Of a DNA stretch of 46,826 nucleotides, positions 9,401-18,040 are shown piece after piece. The number at the start of each line of letters is the position of its first letter. Within the stretch, counting starts at the first letter, position 1. Made by a program: the position numbers and the translations under genes. The notes under the pieces were generated by a model. The model was not told where the DNA came from and searched no databases. It saw nothing but the letters and a program-made list of their open reading frames with translations. Source of the DNA: CAZTHK01 sp964613215 (GTDB lineage Bacteria > Krumholzibacteriota > Krumholzibacteriia > Krumholzibacteriales > CAZTHK01); assembly GCA_964613215.1 (NCBI GenBank), contig CAZTHK010000028.1, positions 1-46,826 of the forward strand, read 5' to 3'.

Positions 9401-9948
9401 TTAAAATTCAGGGCTCCAACCTGGATTACCTGGAAGGGGATGAGAAAGAAGAGCTGCAGAATATACTTGGCAGCGCGGAGTGTTTCCGGGGAGACTCCAT
9501 GCGGCGGGCAAAAGAAATAATGCGCGATCTTAAGAAGAGAGTTGGAAAACTCAGAGAAAAGGAACTGGAGACAGCCCTGAATACGCTTAACAATCTAAGA
9601 GATTCCCTGAAGAAAGAGAAGGATTTCCAGAGTATGTCAGAGCAGGATCAGAAAAAGCTGCTGCTCCCCTTCGAAAGTTTCGAAACCGAACTCAAGAAGA
9701 TGGATCTTATTCCCATGATCAGGGAAAGGATCGATGATTTTAAAAGGATAAAATATCCTGATATTCTCTCGAAAATGTCAGACATGGCAGGCGGAGAAGA
9801 GGAGATTGAGTATGTTCCTATAAGCGGTATCAGGATAGATTTTAGCAAAACACAGCTGAAAAGCACTGAGGATTTAGAAGAGTATGTGGAAGCCCTCAGA
9901 AGAGCTGTTGAGAAAGCTCTAAAAGAGGGTAAAAGGATAAGTATCTAG
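6487..9948 (+). CDS. brxC: BREX P-loop ATPase BrxC
   Basis: The 1153-aa protein begins with the BrxC N-terminus (KIEEVFQKDIKRQIEGVIKA) and carries a Walker A GFFGSGKS at residues 64-71. Further on, FRINFFVDEVGQYVAGN supplies the Walker B acidic residues. The long C-terminal half is mostly helical and charged. BrxC is the large ATPase (former DUF499 class) of BREX and is needed for both host methylation and phage defence in studied systems. The start is TTG at 6487, preceded by an AGGGGGGATATAAG stretch with a clear ribosome site; no in-frame ATG is near. Length and order agree with type 1 BREX. The gene is intact and 5-20 nt from its neighbours, so it is co-transcribed. Confidence 0.95.
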   Translation: MKIEEVFQKDIKRQIEGVIKADDQKHLLTEVEEYVLTNEVAQNLEELLEAYNNYEEGNGVWISGFFGSGKSHLLKMLAFLLENRSIEGNHVVDMFMPKCGDNEMLKADLKKAIGIPSKSVLFNIDQKADVITKKDIDAVLVVFMKVFDEMCGYYGKQGYIAKFERDLDSRGEYQQFKDNYREIAGKDWEEGRKVALLESDNIALTYARVKGMDDQDQPENIIDKYREQYKISIEDFAEQVKSYIDSQGKDFRINFFVDEVGQYVAGNVKLMTNLQTIAESLATKCNGRAWLFVTAQQEMKDVLGEGSGAQSTDFSKIIDRFKTRISLTSRDVEEVIQKRLLAKKESCIEELSEIFSAQKNNFMTLFGFSDSSRKYRNYQDQNHFISCYPFVPYQFSLFQTSIQNLSAQNAFQGKHQSVGERSMLSVFKEVVENISESKLGRIATFDRMFDGISKTLKSNHERSILLAESNLDDEFAIRVLKALFLVKYIKEFKADVRNISILMLDKFDTDISSFHEKIKASLELLEDQSYIQFNGEEYEFLTDEEKDIEQDIKNTEVEDSAILDEMAKIIFDDIIKTRKIRHSEYDLDFSFTRKVDDRQKGREYELCIHVITPFNENYDNQNVIFQSMGRSELIVRIPDDDRMLRDLIMYKRTEKYVRQNISVTQKESKKKILSDKQFQNSQLLKRIEEQLRELVSESELIVEGKELDVTASDPVERVTRGFEKLVSRSYPNLRMLGKYDYSEKDLENILRGKDRELFKGDETLSEPESEIFNLIRRNITNGVRTTIKEVVSHFEGNTYGWPLMAILCQLAKLCVRGKIDLIRDSNLIDEDNIKDVLLNTHTHANVIIEQQEIPDPELIRKLKKFYGDFFDQPPSAGEVKSLGREAMEAFNALAEELKSIAQQEHRYPFLAVLKEPIELVCKCSGNSYKYYLTELPEHHQELLRFKEQIIDPVRHFMSGTPVEIYNDASEFVKIQGSNLDYLEGDEKEELQNILGSAECFRGDSMRRAKEIMRDLKKRVGKLREKELETALNTLNNLRDSLKKEKDFQSMSEQDQKKLLLPFESFETELKKMDLIPMIRERIDDFKRIKYPDILSKMSDMAGGEEEIEYVPISGIRIDFSKTQLKSTEDLEEYVEALRRAVEKALKEGKRISI

Positions 9949-9968
9949 AATATTTGAAGGGGTTACCG

Positions 9969-12900
9969 ATGAACACCAGCGATCTTGAGAAATTTGCCAG
10001 GTCTGCCAGGCGCCAGCTGATAGATCAGGTGTCATCCCGGCTCGACTGGGTGCTGAACACAGACAGCGTTGAACTACGAGAGAGAGAAGATGCCGTCAAC
10101 GCTCTTAAGAAGCAGATAAGTGAAAACTCCAGAGAAGAGGTAACAGAGCGGATCGCTTATACCTGGTTTAACCGTTTCTGCGCCCTCCGCTTCATGGATG
10201 TGAATAATTACACCACAACGGGCGTTGTCTCGCCGAATCAGGGCTTTACCCAACCGGAGATCCTGAAAAGCGCCAAGGAGGGGCATATAGAAGATAAACT
10301 GGAGCCGTTCATTGACAGGCAGCGAATAAATGATCTTCTAATCGGAAAACTGCCTTCATCCAACCCCCAGGCTGAAGCCTACAGGATGCTCCTGGTAGCG
10401 GTGTGCAACTACTACAACTCCATCATGCCTTTCATGTTCGAGCAGATAGACGACTACACAGAGCTTCTGATACCTGAAGACCTGCTATCCAGAGATTCCA
10501 TCCTGCATGCAGTCAGAGAGACACTGACTGCTGAAAGATGCAAAGATGTGGAGGTTATAGGATGGCTATACCAGTTCTACATCTCGGAGAGAAAGGAGCA
10601 GGCATACAGGAAACTGAAAAAGCGCAAAAAGGTACAGCCTGAAGAGATACCTGCAGTCACCCAGCTTTTCACCCCTCACTGGATAGTACGATACCTGACA
10701 GAGAACTCCCTGGGAAGGCTATGGATGCTGAACCACCCGGATTCAGCATTGAAGAAGCAGATGGATTACTACATTGAGCATGAGGAAGTACAGGAGGATT
10801 TTCTCAGGATAAACTCTCCTGAAGAGATTAAGGTATGTGACCCCGCCTGCGGATCAGGGCACATGCTTGTCTATGCTTTTGATCTGCTGTACTCCATTTA
10901 CGAGATGGAAGGATATCAGGCGGCTGAAATCCCAAACCTGATACTCAAAAACAACCTGTTCGGAATAGAAATCGATGAGCGTGCAGGAGCACTGGCAGCA
11001 TTTGCCCTGGTGATGAAGGCAAGGGAGAAGGATAGAAGATTCTTCAGAGATCCCACCCAGCCGAATATCTGCGTGCTGGAGAATATCTCTTTTGAGAACG
11101 AAGAGCTTGAAAACTACATGGAAAGAGTGGGTAAGGACCTGTTCACCTCCAGTCTTAAAAATACCCTCAACCAGTTCCAGGAAGCGGATAATTTCGGTTC
11201 ATTGATAAGACCGGAAGTAACAGACTTGGGCTACATACGCCAGAAACTTGAAGAGAAGGGCATGTTCAGCGACATTTTCCTGCATGAAACACACAAAAAG
11301 GTACTCAAAGCTCTTGAGCAGGCAGACTATCTTGGCAGGAAGTACCATGTGGTTATAGCCAACCCTCCGTATATGGGAAGCAAGAATATGAACGGGAGGC
11401 TGAAGGAGTATTCCAGGAAAAAGTACAAAAATAGCAAATCTGATCTTTTTGCGATGTTTATAGAGCGAAACATTGAATTGGCAGATGATAAAGGTTTTGT
11501 AGGTATGATAACTATGCAAAGCTGGATGTTTCTGTCATCTTTCGAAGATCTGCGTGATAAAATTCTGAATAGCAGTACTATTCTGTCCATGGCTCATCTT
11601 GGCCCTAATGCTTTTGATAGCATTGGCGGACATGTGGTATCAACAACTTCATTTGTTATAGAGAATTCTATAATGCCAGAATATAAAGGTGCTTATTTAA
11701 GGTTAGTAGATGGTAAATGTGAAAAGGAAAAGGAAGGTGAACTCATTGAAAAAAGAGATGAACCTTTCCGCGCCTCTGCCAGCGACTTCAAGAAAATACC
11801 CGGATCGCCGATTGCGTATTGGGTGAGTGAGAAGGTAATAAGAACATTTAATAATAAATTTTATATAGAAAATGTTGCTTCACCTAGACAAGGTATAAAA
11901 ACTGGCAATAATGATTTATTTCTAAAATTATGGTATGAAGTCCCAATAAACAATATCTCGATTAATGAAGAAGGTAATAAATGGGTACCCTGCAATAAAG
12001 GTGGGAAATATAGAAAATGGTATGGGAATAACTTGTTTATTTTAAATTGGGAAAACAATGGAAGACAAATTAAGAATTTCACAGATGATCACGGAAAGTT
12101 AAAATCAAGACCGCAAAATTTGAATTGTTTTTTCAAAGAAGGAATAACATGGACTAGTGTATCAAGTGGACTTTTTAGTGCAAGGTATTCTGAAGATTAT
12201 AATGCATTTGAATCTTCAGGTTCCTCATGTTTCCCAGATAATAACTTAATTAATTTGCTATGCTTATTTAATTCTAAGATTGCTATGTCTTTTTTAAGGA
12301 TTCTTTCACCAACTTTATCATTTTCGGAGGGATCAATTGGTAAAATCCCATATTTAAGAATAGAAAAAAAGCTAAAAAATGATAATATTTCCATAGCCAA
12401 ATCCGACTGGGACGCCTACGAACGCTCCTGGGATTTTAAAACCCTCCCACTACTTCGACCTGAATTCCGCCGCTCAACCCTTAAGGAAACCTACAAAGAA
12501 CTCCGCAAACACTGGCAGGGTATGACAGAGAGGATGAAGGAGCTGGAAGAGGAGAACAACCGCATCTTCATCGAAGCCTACGGCCTTGAGGATGAGCTGA
12601 CCCCGGATGTGCCCCTGGAGGAGATCACTCTTACCTGTAATCCTCACTACAGATACAGGGGAGATAGAAGCAAAGCCGAGCTGGAAGCTATTCTTCTTTC
12701 CGATACCATGAAAGAGCTGATCTCCTATGCGGTAGGGTGTATGTTCGGAAGGTACTCCCTGGATAAACCGGGGCTTATACTGGCCAATCAGGGAGAAGAT
12801 ATTGATGACTACCTGGAGAAGGTGCCTGAGCCGAGTTTCATGGCTGATGACGATAACGTTATTCCGGTTCTTGACAAGGGCTGGTTTAACGACGATATCA

Positions 12901-13436
12901 CAGAGCGTTTTTATAGATTCCTGAAGGTTGCATTTGGCGAAGAAAACTTTGAGAATAACCTGGAGTTCATAGAGAACTCTCTTGATCCGAGAGAGGGCAA
13001 GAAGCTGACAGTCCGTAAATATTTCCTGTCGAAATTCTACAAGGATCATGTAAGGCGATATAAGAAAAGGCCCATATACTGGCTTTTCTCCAGCCCGAAG
13101 AAGAGCTTTCAGGCGCTGATATATATGCATAGGTACCGCCCCGATACAGTGAGTGTGGTGCTGAACGGATACCTTCGGGATTACCGGGCTAAGCTCAAAT
13201 CCAGGAAAGAACATCTGGAGCAAGTGAGAATAAGTAGTGATAATAAAAGGGAGAAGACCAGAGCTATTAAAGAAACAGAAAAGATCAGGAAGATCATAAA
13301 TGAGCTTGAAAAATATGAGAAAAAAGTTCTCTATCAATTGGCTACCAAAAAGATAGCGATAGACCTTGATGATGGGGTGAAGGTGAACTATCCCAAATTC
13401 GGAAAGGCTCTTAGAAAGGTAAAAGGGCTGAGCTGA
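9969..13436 (+). CDS. pglX: BREX-1 adenine-specific DNA methyltransferase PglX
   Basis: PglX methylates an adenine in an asymmetric host motif, marking self DNA; it is also required for restriction in most BREX systems. The SAM motif DPACGSG is at residues 291-297 and the catalytic NPPY at 465-468, in the usual N-before-catalytic order of gamma-type N6-adenine methylases. I choose ATG 9969 (1155 aa, MNTSDLEKFARSARRQL) because GAAGGGG lies just before it; a TTG at 9954 is in frame but has no such site. The specificity region (residues about 624-809, bases 11838-12395) is much more AT-rich than either side, and the DNA resumes the flanking composition exactly at the conserved DAYERSWDF block. 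This suggests exchange of the target recognition domain. The reading frame is intact. Confidence 0.95.
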   Translation: MNTSDLEKFARSARRQLIDQVSSRLDWVLNTDSVELREREDAVNALKKQISENSREEVTERIAYTWFNRFCALRFMDVNNYTTTGVVSPNQGFTQPEILKSAKEGHIEDKLEPFIDRQRINDLLIGKLPSSNPQAEAYRMLLVAVCNYYNSIMPFMFEQIDDYTELLIPEDLLSRDSILHAVRETLTAERCKDVEVIGWLYQFYISERKEQAYRKLKKRKKVQPEEIPAVTQLFTPHWIVRYLTENSLGRLWMLNHPDSALKKQMDYYIEHEEVQEDFLRINSPEEIKVCDPACGSGHMLVYAFDLLYSIYEMEGYQAAEIPNLILKNNLFGIEIDERAGALAAFALVMKAREKDRRFFRDPTQPNICVLENISFENEELENYMERVGKDLFTSSLKNTLNQFQEADNFGSLIRPEVTDLGYIRQKLEEKGMFSDIFLHETHKKVLKALEQADYLGRKYHVVIANPPYMGSKNMNGRLKEYSRKKYKNSKSDLFAMFIERNIELADDKGFVGMITMQSWMFLSSFEDLRDKILNSSTILSMAHLGPNAFDSIGGHVVSTTSFVIENSIMPEYKGAYLRLVDGKCEKEKEGELIEKRDEPFRASASDFKKIPGSPIAYWVSEKVIRTFNNKFYIENVASPRQGIKTGNNDLFLKLWYEVPINNISINEEGNKWVPCNKGGKYRKWYGNNLFILNWENNGRQIKNFTDDHGKLKSRPQNLNCFFKEGITWTSVSSGLFSARYSEDYNAFESSGSSCFPDNNLINLLCLFNSKIAMSFLRILSPTLSFSEGSIGKIPYLRIEKKLKNDNISIAKSDWDAYERSWDFKTLPLLRPEFRRSTLKETYKELRKHWQGMTERMKELEEENNRIFIEAYGLEDELTPDVPLEEITLTCNPHYRYRGDRSKAELEAILLSDTMKELISYAVGCMFGRYSLDKPGLILANQGEDIDDYLEKVPEPSFMADDDNVIPVLDKGWFNDDITERFYRFLKVAFGEENFENNLEFIENSLDPREGKKLTVRKYFLSKFYKDHVRRYKKRPIYWLFSSPKKSFQALIYMHRYRPDTVSVVLNGYLRDYRAKLKSRKEHLEQVRISSDNKREKTRAIKETEKIRKIINELEKYEKKVLYQLATKKIAIDLDDGVKVNYPKFGKALRKVKGLS

Positions 13437-13447
13437 GAGAAAATATA

Positions 13448-15943
13448 ATGAGCAGCAGTATTGAAAAACGTCTATCACGCTTGTTTAAGAAGTACCGGAT
13501 AGTGTTCTGGTATGACAGGGAAATCGAACTAAGGGATGAATTCGATGAGCTGGAAATACCTGGAGTGAAGAAGCTGATAATTGAAAATAATGAATTTGGA
13601 CTGAAGTACAGAGTTCTGAGAGAGAAGCCTGATAAAAAGTTCCTTCTTTACCATGAGGGGCCTGAGCCTGCAGATGCAGAAAATTGGCTGCTTGATGTTA
13701 AACTTGCAAATGGCGAGTTTCATACCGATCAGGTATCAATCTGGCTGGATGAGCTGGAGTTGGGCTCAGAGTTTACAGTTGTACTGCAGGAGCATATAGA
13801 GTTTTTCAATGCTGGACAGAGGCGTGAAGCTTTGAAGAAAAACCTGCAGGGCGAGATAACTGAAAAGAAGCTGAAAATGAATATGCTTGGGGTTTGCGCA
13901 TCTTCAGAGCCGATGATCCATGAAGTTCTGGAAAGCCTTCTGGAAGAACTATCAGAAGAGAAGGATGGCAAACTCAAGCTTATCAAGCGGTGCGGCCTGG
14001 ACAGCTTTCTCTGGAAAGAGATGGCCGGGCTTTATGGCTACAGTTCTGAGAAGCCCGGAATAAGAGATTTCGCAATCGAATTGTTTAAATCCTGCTGGGC
14101 CATGGGGGTTGGAGAGACTCCCCATCTCTATGATGAAGCAGTGATATTCCTCAACCGGTGGAAGAACAACAGAAAGAGATACGAATCATTTGAGAAGCTT
14201 TCTGCTGAATACTCAACTTTGCTGGCGATTGAGAAGGATCTGGCAGGAAGAGACTACCTGAATCTGGTTGATCTGGATTATTTCGAGGCTATAGACAGGA
14301 AGATCCTCAGCGGCCTGGTCAGTGAGATAAATGAAGAAACAATATCAGCGGGAGATTGCGCCGATATTGTCAGAAAACGTAGACAGACCTACTGGTACGA
14401 TAAATACAGGCATTCCTATGAAGCGGCCGACTGCGCATCTGAATTCCTGGGTAAGATGAATAATATCTTGCTGGAAGTCGAATCTGCCTCTCAGGGTGTA
14501 AGGGCTTATGCTGAAACCTGGTTCAGGGTTGATCAGCTGTACCGTAAGTTTATATGCCATCTGAACCTGTCCGGGCACAGGACGCTGATGGATGATCTAT
14601 ATGACAAGATACAGAATATTTATGACAATAATTTCCTGCTTAAGCTGAACAATAACTGGCAGAAGGTTGTCGATTCTATGGATAAGTGGAGCGCACCCGG
14701 GATAAAAAGCCAGCGGGAGTTTTATGATACCAAAGTAAAGCCTTATTTGGCAGATGGAAACAAGATTTTTGTGGTCATTTCGGATGCCATGAGGTATGAA
14801 GTGGGGGAAGAGCTGGTAAGAAAGATCGTGGGAGAGGATCGGTTCAATGCAGAGGTAGAGCCGGCTTTGAGTATGCTTCCCAGCTATACTCAGCTTGGTA
14901 TGGGAGCGCTTCTTCCCAATCGGGATCTGAAGATAAGTGATGACAGCTCGGGAAAGGTGTTTGTGAATGGTATGGACTCTCAGGGCAGCGGGAACCGCAG
15001 GAAGATACTTGGAGAGGAACTGGATCAGAGGTCACTGGTTATGTCTGCTGATGATTTTCTGAAAATGAATAATGATGACGCCCGTTCCCTGATAAGAGAT
15101 AGTGATATTATATATTTTTTCCATAACAGGATCGATGCCGCAGGAGACAGAAAGTCAGAGGGAAAGGTCTTTGAAGCTGTGGAAAAGACCATTGATGATC
15201 TGGTGCTGATGGTCAGGAAGCTAACCTCCGCAAATGCCAATAATATCCTGATCACCTCCGACCATGGTTTTATTTACCAGGACAGGGAGATAGATCCCAG
15301 TGATTTTACCGAACCTGTTCAGAGGGAAGAGGATGTTTTCGTATGGGACCGGAGATATATAATAGGCAGAAACCTTTCAGAACACGACAGCCTCAGGAAA
15401 TTCACTGCACAGGAGCTGGGGCTGAAAGGTGATCTGGAGGTGCAGATCCCCAAATCCATAAACCGTCTCAGGCAGAAGGGCTCCGGGAGCAGATATGTAC
15501 ACGGCGGGGCCTCCCTTCAGGAAATAGTAATACCGGTAATACACGTTAATAAGAAGAGAAAGAGTGATATAAGCACTGTTGGTGTTGATATCCTGGGAGA
15601 GCCGAACAGGGTGATCTCATCCGGCCAGCATACCGTAGTGTTCTATCAGACAGAACCGGTGGGGGGGAAGAAGAAGCCAATAGAGCTGTACGCGGGATTT
15701 TTCAATTCAGATGGCGAGCTGATTTCTGAAGAGCACAGGCTTGTTTTTAATTTCCGGTCGGAAAACCCCAGGGACCGTGAACAGAAGGTCAGGTTCATTT
15801 TCTCAAGAGAGTCTGAAAGGGCAAAAGATCAGGATATAGTTCTGAAGCTGAGGGAACGGATAACAGATACCTCTCACATGCGGGATTATAAAACAGCCCA
15901 ATATCAGTTCAGAAGATCCTTCAGCAGTGATTTTGACTTCTAA
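13448..15943 (+). CDS. pglZ: BREX-1 alkaline-phosphatase-superfamily protein PglZ (type A)
   Basis: This is the signature protein of BREX. The 831-aa product opens with the PglZ type A N-terminus (RIVFWYDREIELRDEFDEL). It has the metal-site motifs VVISDAMRYEV (D446) and ITSDHGF (D605, H606) expected of the alkaline phosphatase superfamily, followed by an IVIPVIHVNKKRK segment seen in this class. Metal-dependent nuclease activity has been reported for PglZ proteins; the phosphatase role is not established. The ATG at 13448 is 11 nt after the pglX stop and the downstream gap to brxL is 11 nt, so all are in one operon. Length and order are typical for type 1 BREX. Confidence 0.95.
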   Translation: MSSSIEKRLSRLFKKYRIVFWYDREIELRDEFDELEIPGVKKLIIENNEFGLKYRVLREKPDKKFLLYHEGPEPADAENWLLDVKLANGEFHTDQVSIWLDELELGSEFTVVLQEHIEFFNAGQRREALKKNLQGEITEKKLKMNMLGVCASSEPMIHEVLESLLEELSEEKDGKLKLIKRCGLDSFLWKEMAGLYGYSSEKPGIRDFAIELFKSCWAMGVGETPHLYDEAVIFLNRWKNNRKRYESFEKLSAEYSTLLAIEKDLAGRDYLNLVDLDYFEAIDRKILSGLVSEINEETISAGDCADIVRKRRQTYWYDKYRHSYEAADCASEFLGKMNNILLEVESASQGVRAYAETWFRVDQLYRKFICHLNLSGHRTLMDDLYDKIQNIYDNNFLLKLNNNWQKVVDSMDKWSAPGIKSQREFYDTKVKPYLADGNKIFVVISDAMRYEVGEELVRKIVGEDRFNAEVEPALSMLPSYTQLGMGALLPNRDLKISDDSSGKVFVNGMDSQGSGNRRKILGEELDQRSLVMSADDFLKMNNDDARSLIRDSDIIYFFHNRIDAAGDRKSEGKVFEAVEKTIDDLVLMVRKLTSANANNILITSDHGFIYQDREIDPSDFTEPVQREEDVFVWDRRYIIGRNLSEHDSLRKFTAQELGLKGDLEVQIPKSINRLRQKGSGSRYVHGGASLQEIVIPVIHVNKKRKSDISTVGVDILGEPNRVISSGQHTVVFYQTEPVGGKKKPIELYAGFFNSDGELISEEHRLVFNFRSENPRDREQKVRFIFSRESERAKDQDIVLKLRERITDTSHMRDYKTAQYQFRRSFSSDFDF

Positions 15944-15954
15944 AGGGGTTAGCA

Positions 15955-18006
15955 ATGAATTATCTGGATAAAAAAATTACGGATGTCTTTGCAGGTCTTG
16001 TAGTTCGAAAAGATCTGGTAAAACTTGTTAAGGGTAACGCAATTGTTCCGACTTATGTGCTCGAATACCTACTGGGTCAATACTGCGCTACTTCAGATGA
16101 AGAAAGTATCAGGTCGGGAATAGAAACAGTTAAGGAAATTCTGAGAAAACATTTTGTACATAGAAATGAGGCTGGGCTGGTTAAATCCCGGATCAGGGAA
16201 CAGGGACGCCACAAAGTTATAGATAAAATTAGTGTTAAGTTAAATGATAAAACAGATAATTACGAAGCTTCATTTTCAAACCTTGGGATTAAGAAGGTTT
16301 TGATAAATCCATCCACAGTAAAGAAACACCCAAAATTATTATTGACCGGCGTATGGTCGATTGCTGATCTCGAATATGAATATGCTGAAGATTCAAGGAT
16401 ATGCCCCTGGATTATGCAGTCTCTGAAACCTATTCAGATGTCGCATTTTAATTTTGAAGAATATATCGAGAAAAGAAAAGAATTTAAGACCGATGAATGG
16501 TTGGATCTCCTTATCCAGAGCATAGGATTCGATCCTGGGAAATTAAGCAGGAGAGAAAAATTAATTCAACTGGTAAGATTGATTCCCTATTGTGAAAGAA
16601 ACTACAATTTAATCGAACTTGGTCCAAAGGGCACGGGTAAATCTCACATCTATTCGGAATTCTCTCCACACGGTATCCTTATATCAGGAGGAGAAGTAAC
16701 AGTACCTAAGTTGTTTGTCAACAATTCAACTGGCCAAATAGGACTTGTTGGATTCTGGGATACGGTTGCTTTTGATGAATTTTCAGGAAAGAAAAAACGA
16801 ACCAACAAAGCCCTGGTGGATATATTAAAGAATTATATGGCCAATAAATCATTCTCAAGAGGTATCGAAACCCTTGGGGCAGAAGCATCAATGGCATTTG
16901 TTGGTAATACCAGACATAATGTAGAATATATGTTAAAGCATTCGGACCTTTTTGATGAAGTTCCTCAGCAATATCATGACTCTGCTTTCTTTGACCGACT
17001 TCACTTCTATATCCCTGGTTGGGAAGTAGATATCATCAGAGGTGAGATGTTCTGTAATGGGTATGGTTTCGTTGTGGATTATCTAGCTGAAATATTGCGT
17101 TCTGCCCGCGACCGGGATTACAGTCAATACTATAAAGATCATTTTGAACTATTCCCTGAGATTTCAACTCGGGATAGGGATGGTATTAATAAAACCTTTT
17201 CCGGATTGTTCAAAATACTCTATCCACATGAAAAGGCTTCCAAGAATGAGCTGAGGGAAATACTTGAATTTGCAATCGAAGGGCGCAAGCGTATCAAGGA
17301 TCAGATAATGAGAGTTGATCCAACATATTCAGAGGTTAGATTTGGATATTTTGATTTGGAGAATAGAGAAGAGAAGCCTGTCAAAACGCTTGAGGAAAAG
17401 AAATATCCACATTTCTACGAGAACAGGAAATTAGCAAATGTTGAAGATAAAAATGAAAATGAGAAAATTATTGAAGAAAATGCGGAAGATAGTTCCGATG
17501 AACAACTAGTCGATGAAAATGAAGATATTATTCATATCCGAAAACTTATAGATGAAGGTGAAGGCAAAAACTTGGAATTCAAATCCTCAGTAAGATGGGA
17601 TTACCATAACAATAGAATGAACCGAAACCTTGAATATGAGATCGCAAAGACAATTGCAGCTTTTGCTAATACTGAGGGTGGAGTACTTCTTATCGGTGTT
17701 AATGATAGGGGAGAAATTCTTGGAATTAAAAAAGATATTAGTACTTTGGGCAAGAAGAAGAGTATAGATGGATTTTTGCTACACCTGGATAATTTGATAT
17801 CTTCAAATCTCGGTACATTAATGACTGCAAATTGTACAGCAGAAATTATTGAAATTGAAGGGAAGCAGATTTGCTGTATGAATGTAAATATGAGTTCAAA
17901 ACCTGTTTATATTAAAGAAAATGATTTTTATATCAGATCTGCTGCTTCAACTCGTAAACTTACTACGCGAGAAGTGGGAACCTATATCAAAGAGCATTGG
18001 GGTTAA
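15955..18006 (+). CDS. brxL: BrxL AAA+ protein with Schlafen/AlbA_2 domain in place of the Lon-like domain
   Basis: Residues 1 to about 475 follow ordinary BrxL closely: VFAGLVVRKDLVK, VPTYVLEYLLGQYCA, FSNLGIKK, SLKPIQM, Walker A GPKGTGKS (223-230), Walker B VAFDEFSG (D274, E275), SAFFDRLHFYIPGWE and the strand FGYFDLENREEK. Known BrxL proteins then continue into a Lon-protease-like domain. Here an acidic linker (about 483-528, rich in E, D, N) leads to an AlbA_2/Schlafen domain (about 529-683): NLEFKSS with E541 and K543, KTIAAFANTEGGVLLIGVND (570-585) and the closing YIRSAASTRKLTTREV. Overall length (683 aa) is close to normal, so one domain has replaced another. Schlafen-type domains include RNA nucleases, so a nuclease output is plausible but unproven. 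The gene is more AT-rich than brxC to pglZ. ATG 15955 follows AAAGGGG. Confidence 0.92.
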   Translation: MNYLDKKITDVFAGLVVRKDLVKLVKGNAIVPTYVLEYLLGQYCATSDEESIRSGIETVKEILRKHFVHRNEAGLVKSRIREQGRHKVIDKISVKLNDKTDNYEASFSNLGIKKVLINPSTVKKHPKLLLTGVWSIADLEYEYAEDSRICPWIMQSLKPIQMSHFNFEEYIEKRKEFKTDEWLDLLIQSIGFDPGKLSRREKLIQLVRLIPYCERNYNLIELGPKGTGKSHIYSEFSPHGILISGGEVTVPKLFVNNSTGQIGLVGFWDTVAFDEFSGKKKRTNKALVDILKNYMANKSFSRGIETLGAEASMAFVGNTRHNVEYMLKHSDLFDEVPQQYHDSAFFDRLHFYIPGWEVDIIRGEMFCNGYGFVVDYLAEILRSARDRDYSQYYKDHFELFPEISTRDRDGINKTFSGLFKILYPHEKASKNELREILEFAIEGRKRIKDQIMRVDPTYSEVRFGYFDLENREEKPVKTLEEKKYPHFYENRKLANVEDKNENEKIIEENAEDSSDEQLVDENEDIIHIRKLIDEGEGKNLEFKSSVRWDYHNNRMNRNLEYEIAKTIAAFANTEGGVLLIGVNDRGEILGIKKDISTLGKKKSIDGFLLHLDNLISSNLGTLMTANCTAEIIEIEGKQICCMNVNMSSKPVYIKENDFYIRSAASTRKLTTREVGTYIKEHWG

Positions 18007-18040
18007 AGTTTATTTTTTGATCGTAAAATTCCCTTTAATT

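Noticed and set aside
12474..13478. Long minus-strand open frame (334 codons) inside pglX
   Set aside because: It is antisense to a well-conserved part of pglX, has no ribosome site and its translation shows no family pattern.
16500..18006. A frameshift joining brxL to a separate downstream Schlafen gene
   Set aside because: The frame is continuous with no stop, and the linker has island-like codon use on both sides, so a true fusion is the simpler reading.
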